In this document: in pieces, positions 42,955 to 54,359 of the stretch
Numbering within the stretch: the stretch's first letter is position 1
Layout: each line of letters opens with the position of its first letter
DNA from: Siphonodentalium dalli
Lineage: Eukaryota > Mollusca > Scaphopoda > Gadilida > Siphonodentaliidae
Length of the DNA: 64,000 bases
Assembly (NCBI GenBank): GCA_032622095.1
Contig: CP136062.1
Coordinates: forward strand, 51,103,349-51,167,348
Reading direction: 5' to 3'
The notes under the pieces: generated by a model
Databases searched by the model: none
What the model was told of the DNA's origin: nothing
The model's input: the letters and a program-made list of their open reading frames with translations, nothing else
Position numbers and translations under genes: made by a program

Positions 42955-43620
42955 AGGATATTACCTTACCTTACGTCTGTAGTGGACGCTGGCGGACTTC
43001 CACTGTATCCACATCACATTGTGTTATTTCATCGTATTCGGCCGCATCTCTAGACATATTTGGGTTATATGGTTGAAAATCGGTCACCAATTCCGCTTTA
43101 TAGTCATACTTAACATCCTGATTTCTCCAATGATTATCTAGTTTGTTTTTGAAATGGTTTGTATCTTCAGCATACGCCTCTTCGTCTGGTAGATTGTTCC
43201 AAGTATAGTGACCACTCTTTGGCTGAATGTATATTTTCTCACGTCATAGTTAGATCTTTCTTTGTACAGTTTATAGTTGTGGCCTCTGGTTCGAGATTCG
43301 GTGTTTCTTGTTAGATTGTTTGATACTTCCGGATCGTAGCAATTGAATATTTTGAAACATTCGATCATATCACCTCGGTGGCTTCTGTACATCAGGGTTG
43401 GTAGTTCCATGTTTCTTAGACTATCCTCGTATCCCATATTTTTAGTCCTGGTACTAGTTTTGTTGCTCTCTTTTGAACTTTTTCCATTGGAACTGTGTGT
43501 TTTTTTTAGATATGGTCTCAAGGCAGGTTGAGCATATGCGAGTAGTCTTACCAGTCCTTTACAGAGTTTTGCCATTGTGGTATAGTCTAAGTAGGTGAAT
43601 GATCTTCTGATGGCTCCAAG
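42955..43620 (-). pseudogene. LINE reverse transcriptase C-terminus
   Basis: Minus-strand frame from about 43575: a damaged start, then LRNMELPTLMYRSHRGDMIE, CFKIFNCYDPEVSNNL, TRGHNYKLYKERSNYDVRKY and FSQRVVTILGTIY, continuing past 43138 with LDNHWRNQDVKYDY. The LP-TL-YRR-RGDMIE-YKI and TRGH-KL-K-R-DVRKYSF-RVV pattern is the thumb/C-terminal segment of invertebrate jockey/CR1-like LINEs. The 3' end near 42955 has a TTACCTTACCTTA tail. 5'-truncated. Confidence 0.75.
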
Positions 43621-43759
43621 AACATTTGTTCGTTTATGTGGTCTTCAAATGATAGATTTCTGTCTGTGGTCACTCCTATGTCCTATCTCCTAAATTCTAT
43701 TTACAGTCTCTATCCCCTACCCTCATTGGTTGAAATTTCCAATGTTTAATTTCAGAATA

Positions 43760-43971
43760 CAGTAATGCCATAAGTAATCGACTCCTTAACCACAGCAGAA
43801 TTATGGGTAACTTTTCAGGATTTAGTCGGAAATATGGCTTGTTGCCATCCATCGGAAAGCTCTCACTGAGAGGTTTCCAATGAATGGCAACAAGCCATAT
43901 TTCCGACTAAACCTGAAAAGTTACCCATAATTCTGCTGTGGTTAAGGAGTCGATTACTTAGGGCATTACTG
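43760..43971. mobile_element. TA-FB MITE
   Basis: CAGTAATGCCATAAGTAATC to GGGCATTACTG, TA flanks. It abuts the left end of the next element. Confidence 0.9.
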
Positions 43972-43977
43972 TAAATA

Positions 43978-46655
43978 CGATATTATGGCAGAAGGCAGTC
44001 TCTTTGAAAAGCCAGCAAATATCCTAACAGATGTACATCTCTAGATGTGTCCATTATATCCTAACAGATGTACGTCTCTAGAAGTGTCCATTATATTTCA
44101 TTTCTACAACGATGCAGCATTCCCAACATGACGTAATAAATATGGAGTACATTCCTAGTGTAGTAAATGTTAGTATTTAGTAATAGTTATAAATACAACA
44201 AGATGCGAAAGAATAATCAGATGTGAATTAATGTCATTGACTGATAAAAACTTCTATATTGCGAGGATTAAAATGAATTATGGATACATGTATATTGCCT
44301 GTATTCAGTTTTCCAACAATAGTTGTGTTTGACAATGTGTGGGAAAATTGTCAACGCGTCATTGACCTCAGATCTCTGAAGTGATCTGTTATGCCATAAA
44401 CCAATGAAATCGAGCGTAGTCTGCACCACTCTCCAATGAAATGGAGGCAATCCCTTCAAAATAGAACCTAGTTTTAATAGAGAGTTGTAGAGATGTACAT
44501 CCGATATAGGATTTTAATAGAGAGTTGTAGAGATGTACATCCGATATAGGATTTTAATAGAGAGTTGTAGAGATGTACATGTACATCCGATATAGGATTT
44601 TAATAGAGAGTTGTAGAGATGTACATCCGATATAGGATTTTAATAGAGAGTTGTAGAGATGTACATCCGATATAGGATTTTAATATATAGGATTTTAATA
44701 GAGAGTTGTAGAGATGTACATCCGATATAGGATTTTAATAGAGTTGTAGAGATGTACATCCGATATAGGATTTTAATAGAGAGTTGTAGAGATGTACATC
44801 CGATATAGGATTTTAATAGAGAGTTGTAGAGATATACATCCGATATAGGATTTTAATAGAGAGTTGTAGAGATGTACATCCGATATAGGATTTTAATAGA
44901 GAGTTGTAGAGATGTACATCCGATATAGGATTTTAATAGAGAGTTGTAGAGATGTACATCCGATATAGGATTTTAATAGAGAGTTGTAGAGATGTACATC
45001 CGATATTAATAGAGAGTTGTAGAGATGTACATCCGATATAGGATTTTAATAGAGAGTTGTAGAGATGTACATCCGATATAGGATTTTAATAGAGAGTTGT
45101 AGAGATGTACATCCGATATAGGATTTTAATAGAGAGTTGTAGAGATGAACATCCGATATAGGATTTTAATAGAGAGTTGTAGAGATGTACATCCGATATA
45201 GGATTTTAATAGAGAGTTGTAGAGATGTACATCCGATATAGGATTTTAATAGAGAGTTGTAGAGATGTACATCCGATATAGGATTTTAATAGAGAGTTGT
45301 AGAGATGTACATCCGATATAGGATTTTAATAGAGAGTTGTAGAGATGTACATCAGATATAGGATTTTAATAGAGAGTTGTAGAGATGTACATCCGATATT
45401 AATAGAGAGTTGTAGAGATGTACATCCGATATAGGATTTTAATAGAGAGTTGTAGAGATGTACATCCGATATAGGATTTTAATAGAGAGTTGTAGAGATG
45501 TACATCCGATATAGGATTTTAATAGAGAGTTGTAGAGATGTACATCCGATATTAATAGAGAGTTGTAGAGATGTACATCCGATATAGGATTTTAATAGAG
45601 AGTTGTAGAGATGTACATCCGATATAGGATTTTAATAGAGAGTTATAGAGATGTACATCCGATATAGGATTTTAATAGAGAGTTGTAGAGATGTACATCC
45701 GATATAGGATTTTAATAGAGAGTTGTAGAGATGTACATCCGATATAGGATTTTAATAGAGAGTTGTAGAGATGTACATCCGATATAGGATTTTAATAGAG
45801 AGTTGTAGAGATGTACATCCGATATAGGAATTTAATAGAGAGTTGTAGAGATGTACATCCGATATAGGATTTTAATAGAGAGTTGTAGAGATGTACATCC
45901 GATATAGGATTTTAATAGAGAGTTGTAGAGATGTACATCCGATATAGGATTTTAATAGAGAGTTGTAGAGATGTACATCCGATATAGGATTTTAATAGAG
46001 AGTTGTAGAGATGTACATCTGATATTAATAGAGAGTTGTAGAGATGTACATCCGATATAGGATTTTAATAGAGAGTTGTAGAGATGTACATCCGATATAG
46101 GATTTTAATAGAGAGTTGTAGAGATGTACATCCGATATAGGATGTTAATAGAGAGTTGTAGAGACGTACATCCGATATAGGATTTTAATAGAGAGTTGTA
46201 GAGATGTACATCTGATATAGGATTTTAATAGAGAGTTGTAGAGACGTACATCCGATATAGGATTTTAATAGAGAGTTGTATAGAGACGTACATCCGATAT
46301 AGGATTTTAATAGAGAGTTGTAGAGATGTACATCCGATATAGGATTTTAATAGAGAGTTGTAGAGATGTACATCCGATATAGGATTTTAATAGAGAGTTG
46401 TAGAGATGTACATCTGATATAGGATTTTAATAGAGAGTTGTAGAGATGTACATCCGATATAGGATTTTAATAGAGAGTTGTAGAGATGTACATCCGATAT
46501 AGGATTTTAATAGAGAGTTGTAGAGATGTACGTCCGATATAGGATTTTAATAGAGAGTTGTAGAGATGTACGTCCGATATAGGATTTTAATAGAGAGTTG
46601 TAGAGATGTACATCCGATATAGGATTTCCGTCGGCATTTCATGGAGACTGGGCGG
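43978..46655. mobile_element. TIR-sat element with a 40-bp minisatellite
   Basis: Left end GCAGTCTCTTTGAAAAGCCA, ATATCCTAACAGATGTAC and TCTCTAGA. Right end GATGTACATCCGATATAGGA then TTTCATGGAGACTGGGCGGA. The middle (44100-44460: GCATTCCCAACATGACGTAA, ACCTCAGATCTCTGAAGTGA, CCAATGAAATGGAGG) recurs reversed at 61040-61370. A local duplication lies at left (ATATCCTAACAGATGTAC twice, 43 bases apart). No coding frame. Confidence 0.75.
44470..46625 (+). repeat. 40-bp minisatellite, about 53 copies
   Basis: Unit GATTTTAATAGAGAGTTGTA followed by GAGATGTACATCCGATATAG. Copies are almost identical. Variants: an 8-base deletion (CCGATATTAATAGAG) at about 45002, 45397, 45549 and 46022; a small number of GACGTAC, CGTCCG and CTGATAT changes clustered after 46140; and an extra GTACAT near 44575. 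It has no palindromic unit and no unique spacers, so it is not a CRISPR array. Confidence 0.95.
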
Positions 46656-46734
46656 AAGGTAAAAAATATTCCAATTACTGAAAAATCCCTACCACTGTCA
46701 TCCTCTCAAGGCTTCATCTGTCCTCTTGTCTTAA

Positions 46735-46800
46735 ATCGTTTCTCTCTTCTTTCTCTCTATCTCTCTATTCTTTCTCTCTCTCTCATCGCTCTCTGCCTCC
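46735..46800 (+). repeat. CT-rich microsatellite
   Basis: TCTCTC tracts interspersed with TTCTTTC; polypyrimidine strand. Confidence 0.75.
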
Positions 46801-46999
46801 TGCTAACCTGAACACTATCTTCTTCCTCTTATACCTCGTCAAACAATAGTGGTATTTAGGGAAGAATAGACAATTGTCATATAATAAAAGTAATGACCTT
46901 AATATTTGTATCTCATGCAAACAAAGTAAAATAATTATTGTCTGGGATGAAAATACGAAAAATAATTAGTTTCTGGTACCAGCTACGGCCAACTTCAAC

Positions 47000-47165
47000 T
47001 GGGAATCTTAAATCTGATCCCAGGTCTCCCTTAGCAGTTGATACCTAATCAGAAAGAGGTCCCAGAGGGTGAATTTGGTTATGCTAGCCCACTATGCGGG
47101 ATAGCATCACTAAATTCACCCTCTGGGGACCTCATTCTGCAAATGACAGACACTATATTCAGGAT
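47000..47165. mobile_element. GAGG-FB fragment
   Basis: Arms near 47050 and 47115 with loop GCCCACTATGCGGGATAGCA. Confidence 0.7.
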
Positions 47166-47166
47166 T

Positions 47167-47812
47167 AAAGTAATGTGAAACACCCCGGTAGGGTGATCAA
47201 ATAGAAATGGAGAATAATCTTGTTCAAAGAAGTTATTTTTACAAATATTATATCTGAATTGAAAACACACACCATCATTAGTACTAGTATATATTAATTA
47301 AATGCAGTGATTCTTGACGGTGAAATCATTTTCGTTAGTTTATCGCCGATTGTTGCGCGTCCCGAATCAAGTAGTAAATATTTACAATTGAGCGTAGTTC
47401 AGACGATGTTTTCAATGGAGTGGTATGGTCGATTTGCTTCAGATTTTCGGCGGTGTTAGTAGAATGTTGCATTCCTCCAATTGGCATAGTGCCTGAATAC
47501 TAACTTATCAGTTTCATGCACCCGAACAAGTAGATAATATGTCTTTAATACAGAGAGTTTATGGAAGAGAAACACTATCTTCAATTCAAATTAATTGTGT
47601 TTGTCATCCACTGTCACTGTGTAGCTCTAATTCTGACAGATAACATGTGCCTTAATCTAATCTGATTTCCTGAAGACAATCCGAGCCTTCACATCGTGTT
47701 AGCCGACAGCACATGACAGCCTAATGTCACCAACACATACTAATAATGCTGAGTCAGAATTGTCAGCAGCTTTGTAGACCATGCCATGAACCTCTACTCT
47801 GACTATGCCCAT
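47167..47812. mobile_element. Second copy of the 21525-22323 element, reversed
   Basis: Shares GTGAAACACCCCGGTAGGGT, TTTATCGCCGATTGTTGCGC, GTAAATATTTACAATTG and, at the far side, CATGCCATGAACCTCTACTC. The nested hairpin of the first copy is not here, so it is younger than the split of the two copies. Confidence 0.6.
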
Positions 47813-47987
47813 ACAGTAATGCCGACTATATGATCCTTTAACCACAGCAGAATTATGGGAAATTTTTCAGGATTTAGTCGTAAATATGGCTTGTTGCCAT
47901 TCATCGGAAAGCTCTCACCAAGATCTTTCCGATGAATGGCAGCAAGCCATATTTACAACTAAATCCTGAAAAATTTCCCATAATTCC

Positions 47988-48548
47988 AGGGGTGGGGGGG
48001 GGGGGGGGGGGGGCAGGTGAAAAAAAAAAATTCCAGCACGTATGCCGGGGGTGGGTGGGTGGTCAAAGCCACCAACAAGCAATTTTTTCCACAACTAAAA
48101 AAAAAAATTCCTGCTTGTTTTTTAGTGTTTTGGCAATGAGTTGGGCTTCAAAACCACTTTGAATGAGAGAAATAATTCTAACTGGTAAACTGACTGCAGG
48201 CAGTTATCGTGTTGTATTTTGTTGCAAATTTTGAATTCCAAGATGGCCACTGGCAGCCATGTTTTTTTGGCCGAATGACCTCAAAATGACTCATTCCTAT
48301 TTACATGTCCATGTTAACATCCATGATAAATAGTATGCACAGAAATTCATATACAGCTGTTTACAGTGAATTTCCCCCCCGCAAATCTCTGTTTTAGTGT
48401 TAAAAGGGGGGGTGGGTGTCAAGAAATGGTCGGAAAAAACTGCCGAAAACGGAAAAAAATTTGGCGGTGGGGGTGGGTGGGTACAAAAAATGATCGAAAG
48501 GGAAAAAATGCCATACGTGCCTGAAATTTGTTTCCGACCCCCCCCCTG
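47988..48548. mobile_element. Element with G/C-run inverted ends
   Basis: CAGGGGTGGGG plus a G-run at left and a C-run plus TG at right (near 48537-48548), with inner inverted bases CCAGCACGTATGCC and GCCATACGTGCCTG. Several GGGGGTGGGTGGG tracts could form G-quadruplexes. Five flanking bases (ATAAT) occur on both sides. Class unknown. Confidence 0.5.
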
Positions 48549-48550
48549 AT

Positions 48551-49972
48551 AATGGACCTATCCATAGGGACCGCCCACCAGTATACTGCATGGTTACTGT
48601 TACTACGCACCACAAGCCATCTTGATTTTGCTATATCTCAGTGCTGAAATGGCTTCCGATGAGAACGGATCTTGTGTTTCAAGTTCGCTTTTAAATGTTC
48701 CAGAAGATATCAACGTTTGTTATTTACCCGACATTGATAAATAAATATCATAAATGTAATATTATTTCTAATCAGTCACACGCCATCTAGTTTCACTTGA
48801 CAAAATCATGTTAATCGTTGCCATGTTTGTTTTGTTGTTTTTTCTAAATAAAATGAATAATATTCGTGTTAAATTGGTGCTCTCAGTATCTTCGAATGAT
48901 TTGGTCCGCCCAGTGTCCCATACATGTACGCTACATGTGTAAATGTAGTCAATGAACATGGCAATAGACAAATTTAACATGCATTGATGATTTTTGTGAA
49001 TGATATTAGTGCATGTGCAAGTATTTCCGAAAAGTATAGAATTAATACTCACTTGAACATGTCCTCCGATTATCGGTAAAAGTTATCCTTATTTTTTTGT
49101 TCATACAAAATGTTATAGTGAATATCTCTGTCTCGTTTATTTTAGGTTAGTTGGAAGGTGCTCTCATGTTATTGGATTGATAAAAATCACTTCAGGGTTT
49201 GAAGTTACACAACATTTCATCTGCTCCGGAACACCTTAGTTGCACAAGTGTTCCTCAACAATGGCATGTCCCGCGACAAACGAAAGTATTTGATTTGGTA
49301 TTGCAATGACATAAGCTGTTATTAATGTACATGATTCACATACTATAGCAGTTTGATGCGGGTACCGGTAACTATAAGTTGACACGTTTATTCAAGTATC
49401 ATTAATGACCCATTTGTTGTCATTGTTCAATTTTATCACCAGTGATTAGTATTTACGCAAACACACAGTGAAATTAATAGTATCATACTTCCTGTCATCA
49501 CCTTTATCATACCGACAAAGCATTGTGAAACAACATACCCCACTCAGTACAGGAAGTGTGAAAATTTAAGGGGCTGTTGGTATTTTGTAATCGAGCACCT
49601 AGCTGAGGTGTTATGGTTTGTTTTGCTAACTTCCCATTTCCCATATGGCAAGTTATAACATTATCTGAAGGTGATAAAATGTTTTAATAAAGTAACACAA
49701 CATATATATTACTAACTAAAAACACTCCGGGATATTTGTATAAATATCGTTCGTCAACCGGACATGTTCCCCATGCACATTTCAACACCATTGTAGCTTT
49801 TTAACACATATTTTGCTCTCGTGTTCGTAATTTCCCTATAGCTTAATATGGTATCTAAGCATCGGCTTGTGGTGCGATACATATCACTAGGCAGGCGCAA
49901 GTCGCTTCCGGTTTTGAGCTATCGGCTCATTGGCTATAATTGAAATTGGGGCGGTCCCTATGGATAGGTCCA
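48551..49972. mobile_element. Element with 23-bp inverted ends, candidate carrier of a short ORF
   Basis: GGACCTATCCATAGGGACCG then CCC at 48552 and its complement ending at 49972. The interior is unlike other families in the window. Comparison with intact TA-FB arms suggests a 2-bp AT duplication. Confidence 0.65.
48649..48744 (+). CDS. Short ORF, 31 residues, inside the 48551-49972 element
   Basis: ATG in a good context (GCTGAAATGG). It reads MASDENGSCVSSSLLNVPED and continues INVCYLPDIDK before TAA. The acidic, Ser-rich composition looks like the head of a longer protein, perhaps a lost transposase or a captured exon. The rest of the element has no matching frame. Identity unknown. Confidence 0.3.
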   Translation: MASDENGSCVSSSLLNVPEDINVCYLPDIDK

Positions 49973-50496
49973 TTCTGCTGGTTTGGGGGTTGATTATTTA
50001 GGACGTTACAGTAAGCTCATAACAATTCCATATTCACCTCTGTCACAGTGCTGATTAAAATGTTGTCTGCTATTAAATTAATTTAAAAATATTTACAAAG
50101 CCCATCTGTGTTAAACTAAATCATGGTCGGTGATTGGTCAAGTGCCAATTGGGCCACCCATATTATTTCCCGATAACACAATGACGCCCAATAACACACA
50201 GACTGTAACACGAACATGACGTCACAAATCTAATCACTAAAAGCGGTCAGCAGAATAATTGGGCGTGCCTTTCAAAGTTCAGCCGAATAGTATCTGAAGC
50301 CAGTTATTTATGTCGATCACTTTATCATTGCAATGTGCTTGGAAATCTTATATTGGACTGACTTAATGTGCTGCGTGGGCTAGTCTCATATTATCGGCAG
50401 ATTTTGTGAAATAAATAAGAGTACACTCAGGTTTTTTATGGGAATAATTCATCAAAAAGCCATATAAATATAAAAAATGAATGTTACAATAATAAG

Positions 50497-50593
50497 TGTG
50501 TGTGTGTTATTGGGGTATACAGTGCTGTGGTTGTTTAGGGCACACAATGTGCCCCAACAACCACAGTGCTGTATCCCCTAATAACTCACACAC
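50497..50593. mobile_element. Short hairpin element
   Basis: TGTGTGTGTTATTGGGGTAT...GTGCTGTGGTTGTTTAGGGC and the complement with only a few loop bases (ACACAATGTG). Directly abuts a TA-FB copy. Confidence 0.7.
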
Positions 50594-50599
50594 CAACTA

Positions 50600-50814
50600 C
50601 AGTATAATGCTCCAAATAATCGACTCCATAACCACAGCAGAATTATGGGTAACTTTTCAGGATTTAGTCGGAAATATGGCTTGTTGCCATTCATTGGAAA
50701 GCTCTCTCTGAGAGCTTTCCGATTAATGGCAACAAGCCATATTTCCGACTAAATCCTGAAAAGTTACCCATAATTCTGCTGTAGTTATGGAGTCGATTAC
50801 TTAGGGCATTACTG
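50600..50814. mobile_element. TA-FB MITE
   Basis: CAGTATAATGCTCCAAATAA to GGGCATTACTG; left end has an extra TA. Confidence 0.85.
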
Positions 50815-50957
50815 TACATTCATTTCTTAAATATCACCGAGTTAATCTGCGAAACATGCAACTCCTATTGCATAAAACAATTTACTGTCAAAATCCCTGT
50901 TCGTATATTTCTCTGAATTTCCAAGAATCTTCTAAAATTCGGTCTTTCACAGAGGTA

Positions 50958-51170
50958 CAGTAATGCCCTAAATAATCGACTCCTTAACCACTGCAGAATT
51001 ATGGCTAACTTTTCAGGATTTAGTTGGAAATTTGGCTTGTTGCCATTCATCGGAAGGATCTCACTGAGAGCTTTCCGATGAATGGCAACAAGCCATATTT
51101 CCGACTGAATCCTGAAAAGTTACCCATAATTCTGCTGTGGTTAAGGAGTTGATTATTTAAGGCATTACTG
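50958..51170. mobile_element. TA-FB MITE
   Basis: CAGTAATGCCCTAAATAATC to AGGCATTACTG, TA at left. Confidence 0.85.
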
Positions 51171-51248
51171 CATATGTTGAAGATACACCACTCTGGTAGA
51201 GATATCCATAGCCATTGTGGAGATTCATGGCATGATCTAGCAGCTTCA

Positions 51249-51420
51249 ATAAATACACAGAACGACACGATCTGTCAATGGGTTTGTCGATACGGCATGA
51301 GTGCTGTAGCAGAAGGATAGAACGAGAGGCGAATGGCCTCGAGTTCTATCCTTCCGCGACAGCACAAGTGCCGTATCGACAAACCCATTTACACATCGTG
51401 TCATTCTGTGTTTATTACAC
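51249..51420. mobile_element. Long hairpin MITE
   Basis: ATAAATACACAGAACGACAC, ATGGGTTTGTCGATACGGCA and AGAAGGATAGAACGAG with complements on the right. Both strands show short ORFs produced by the palindrome. Confidence 0.7.
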
Positions 51421-51776
51421 GCTTCGTGTCCTAGAATCCGTGAAAAATACAGGCTTAGGCACATAGAGGGCATGTTTTGTCATGTGTGATGATGCTTTTA
51501 TTTTATAGTTCCGGTTTCATGGTTGAGGCGAACATCAAGTACGTCATTTTACGTCAACGAGATATTTTTAAATATGGAACAGCAATAACACTGTACTTCT
51601 GGGAACAAGAGTGTAATAAAATATAATATAGCTTCAACTCAAGTCACATTGATGAGGCAGTTAGGGATAGTGGAGCAGGATAGGATTACAGGGGCTGTAA
51701 TACCCGGGTTTCTGCTGCTCTTTTGTCTGACGATATCATATTGCCTCCACCTGCATGCACTCCGTAATAACAGCTT

Positions 51777-51989
51777 CAGTAATTCCCTAAGTAATCAACC
51801 CCTTAACCACAGCAGAATTATGGGTAACTTTTCAGGATTTAGTCGGAAATATGGCTTGTTGCCATTCATCGGTAAGCTCTTGGGGAGAGCTTTCCGATGA
51901 ATGGCAACAAGCCATATTTCCGACTAAATCCTGAAAAGTTACCCATAATTCTGCTGTGGTTAAGGGGTCGATTACTTAGGGAATTACTG
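51777..51989. mobile_element. TA-FB MITE
   Basis: CAGTAATTCCCTAAGTAATC and GGGAATTACTG: a matched change (GCC to TCC, with GGC to GGA on the other arm), so the two arms have changed together. Confidence 0.85.
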
Positions 51990-52443
51990 TAAATAAAATC
52001 ATTAATGTGTTTGCATGGTGTTATGTCTGACGTAAGAACTTCTACAGTATCATGTTAGCATTATTCATGGGCAGTAACTGTCAGTCGCTCAATATTCATG
52101 TTGGAATTTTTCCTGGACTTTTGTGTGTCTCGGTGACTCTCGGCTTCGGAATGCATTTTCATTAGCTACCGAGAGATATGACAGTCCGTTGTTGAAAATG
52201 ATCAGTTATTTCAATGAAACATTTGGAAATATATCGCGGAAAAACAAATGAAACGGTTTTAAGAGTGCCCACCTTTGGGTCTTCACTTGCTCTAGGCATC
52301 GCCCCAGGTATCCTAGTATTAAAACGTTGGAAGCATGGTCAGAAATGTCAAATTAACTGAAATCAAAGAAACAAGTTCTCAATATTAAAAAGTCATTTTG
52401 CTTCATTTCTATTGAATATGCCAATTTTGAATATTTTGAGTTA

Positions 52444-52572
52444 CAGTAATGCCCGAAATAATCGACTCCTTTGAGCTTTCCAATGAATGGCAACAAGCCA
52501 TATTTCCGACTAAATCCTGAAAAATTACCCATAATTCTGCTGTGGTTAAGGAGTCGATTATTTGGGGCATTA
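52444..52572. mobile_element. TA-FB MITE, left arm mostly deleted
   Basis: CAGTAATGCCCGAAATAATC, then directly GAGCTTTCCAATGAATGGCA and the full right arm to GGGGCATTA. Confidence 0.8.
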
Positions 52573-52646
52573 TACGCTATCTCGGAAAACCAAGTTGAAA
52601 AGCTACCTTTCATGATCAGAAAGGAGTCTACGTCTTGGGTAAACTG

Positions 52647-52901
52647 TTAACCCTTTGAGTGCCAGGTCCGATTTTTGTATCAACCCATATACCCTGTGCC
52701 AATGCATTCTCTTATATATGCGAGTCGACCATAGGTCGCCTCGCATATATAAGAGAATGCATTGGCCTAACAATTTTAGTTTTGTTTTGTTTTGTTTTTA
52801 CAATTTTTTACAATTTTAATAATTTATTCTTATATAGTTTAACATACTTATTTTGTAGGTTTAGGGCCGATGAGATCGGCCCCTGGCACTCAAAGGGTTA
52901 A
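52647..52901 (+). mobile_element. TTAA-B MITE
   Basis: TTAACCCTTTGAGTGCCAGG to CCTGGCACTCAAAGGGTTAA. A TTTTGTTTTG tract replaces the A-run of the reversed 29930 copy. Confidence 0.9.
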
Positions 52902-52963
52902 ATGAGAAACAACACATCAGTTGTCCATGGGTTAATATATATAGACAGAACACAACACGCATC

Positions 52964-53395
52964 TAAAGGCCCACTTAATTTTCGAACCACCAGATAATCT
53001 CATATAAAATATATGCCATAATATATACCATTTGAAAGAGGAAGCTCCAAAACATTGCATCATCAACTTATTTGGTGTTATAAACTGAGAACATGTTGTT
53101 TTTGTTAAGATACCGATTTCTGTATTCTGTGCTCAAGTTTCTATATCTGAAGATATAGAGTTATTCCCTTTCCATTGAAAATATATTTTTGGGGCCATAA
53201 TGGGGCCATAATGGGGGGAAATCTTTCTATAATATTTTGTATTTCTCTATTGGCATCTTCTGAGACACAGATGTTTCAAATGGTGATGAATTATAGTATT
53301 TTAATCATATTTTATGTCATAGATTATTATTAAAACCGTACATCAAGGCACTATAAAAATATAATCAGTGACTCGAAAACTAACTGGGCCTTTAA
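52964..53395. mobile_element. CCAC-TIR element
   Basis: AAAGGCCCACTTAATTTTCG to CGAAAACTAACTGGGCCTTT. Same interior markers as 25219. Near 53180 GGGGCCATAATG is duplicated. Confidence 0.75.
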
Positions 53396-53859
53396 TCGAG
53401 AATCTGTAATCGAATGAGTTGCAGATGGCGCAAGAATATAATATTGTTACTATGCGATGTCCGTGATGAGTTCGATAAAAGATTCAAGATTATGATTCAA
53501 GTTGTGTTCTGTATTTATTGTACACCGTTTTGTCAGATAAGTTCAATCCATGATCGACTGTCACCTTCATTGACACTATAGCTACCTTTATTGTGATTTA
53601 ATGATGAATAACCAGTAATGATCAGGACATCATCCGAAGTATAGATCGTTGAAGTAATGTACATGTACATGTTCTTTCTTTGCAACGACATCAACAAGAA
53701 TAGTTCCAGGTTGTATTCCACTAGAGGAATACAGTAATATGTATTCAATGGCTTGGATTCCGTTGCATACATGTGCATCATGTCAACGGGTGTGGAATAA
53801 AAACACACTATTTCAAGACCAGATAGCAGATGAATGAAGCTGGCTTGGATGGAAGCATG

Positions 53860-54253
53860 GTTGAGTTGAGTTTAGTATGCCTGTCATTTGCAGAATGAGG
53901 TTCCCAGAGGGTGAAATTAGTGACCCTAACCCGCATAGCGGTCTAGCATCACCAAATTCACCCACTGGGAACCTTATTTTGCATGGCCTCATCTGCTATG
54001 GGAGACATAGAATCAGATTGAACTTTCTTAATGGTGAATATTGTGATGTACACCCATTGGGAACCTTGATTATGCAATGTGTCGTCTACCATTTGGGGAT
54101 ATCGAGAAACTAAACTAAAACAGAAATAGAATCTATGTGAAGAAGTTACTATAGAAATTGGATATTAAAGAAACTTTCCAGAGAAGATGAGGCCTAAGCA
54201 GAATGAGGTCCGCAGGGGGTGAATTTAGTGATGCTAGTCCGCTATTTGGGAGT
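53860..54253. mobile_element. GAGG-FB element fused to a half TA-FB
   Basis: Arms at 53888 and 53955, spacer GGAGACATAGAATCAGATTG, then a further arm at 54203, ending abruptly in the TA-FB arm. Confidence 0.7.
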
Positions 54254-54358
54254 GAGGGCTTTCCGATGAATGGCAACAAGCCATATTTCCGACTAAATCC
54301 TGAAAAAATACCAATAATTCTGCTGTGGTTAAGGAGTCGATTATTTAGAGCATTACTG
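54254..54358. mobile_element. TA-FB MITE, right half only
   Basis: GAGGGCTTTCCGATGAATGG through to GAGCATTACTG followed by TA. Confidence 0.8.
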
Positions 54359-54359
54359 T

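Larger units (their letters stand above)
47814..50011. mobile_element. TA-FB MITE split by about 2 kb
   Basis: Left arm and start of the right arm at 47814-47987, then foreign DNA. The last part of the right arm (ATTCTGCTGGTTTGGGGGTT...ACGTTACAG) is at 49973-50011. Confidence 0.75.

Noticed and set aside
44470-46625. CRISPR-like array
   Set aside because: Every 40-bp period is the same; there are no unique spacers and the DNA is eukaryotic. It is a minisatellite.
48001-48020. Telomere- or switch-like G-rich signal
   Set aside because: Pure G-run next to TGGGTGGG tracts at the end of an inverted element; no telomeric period.
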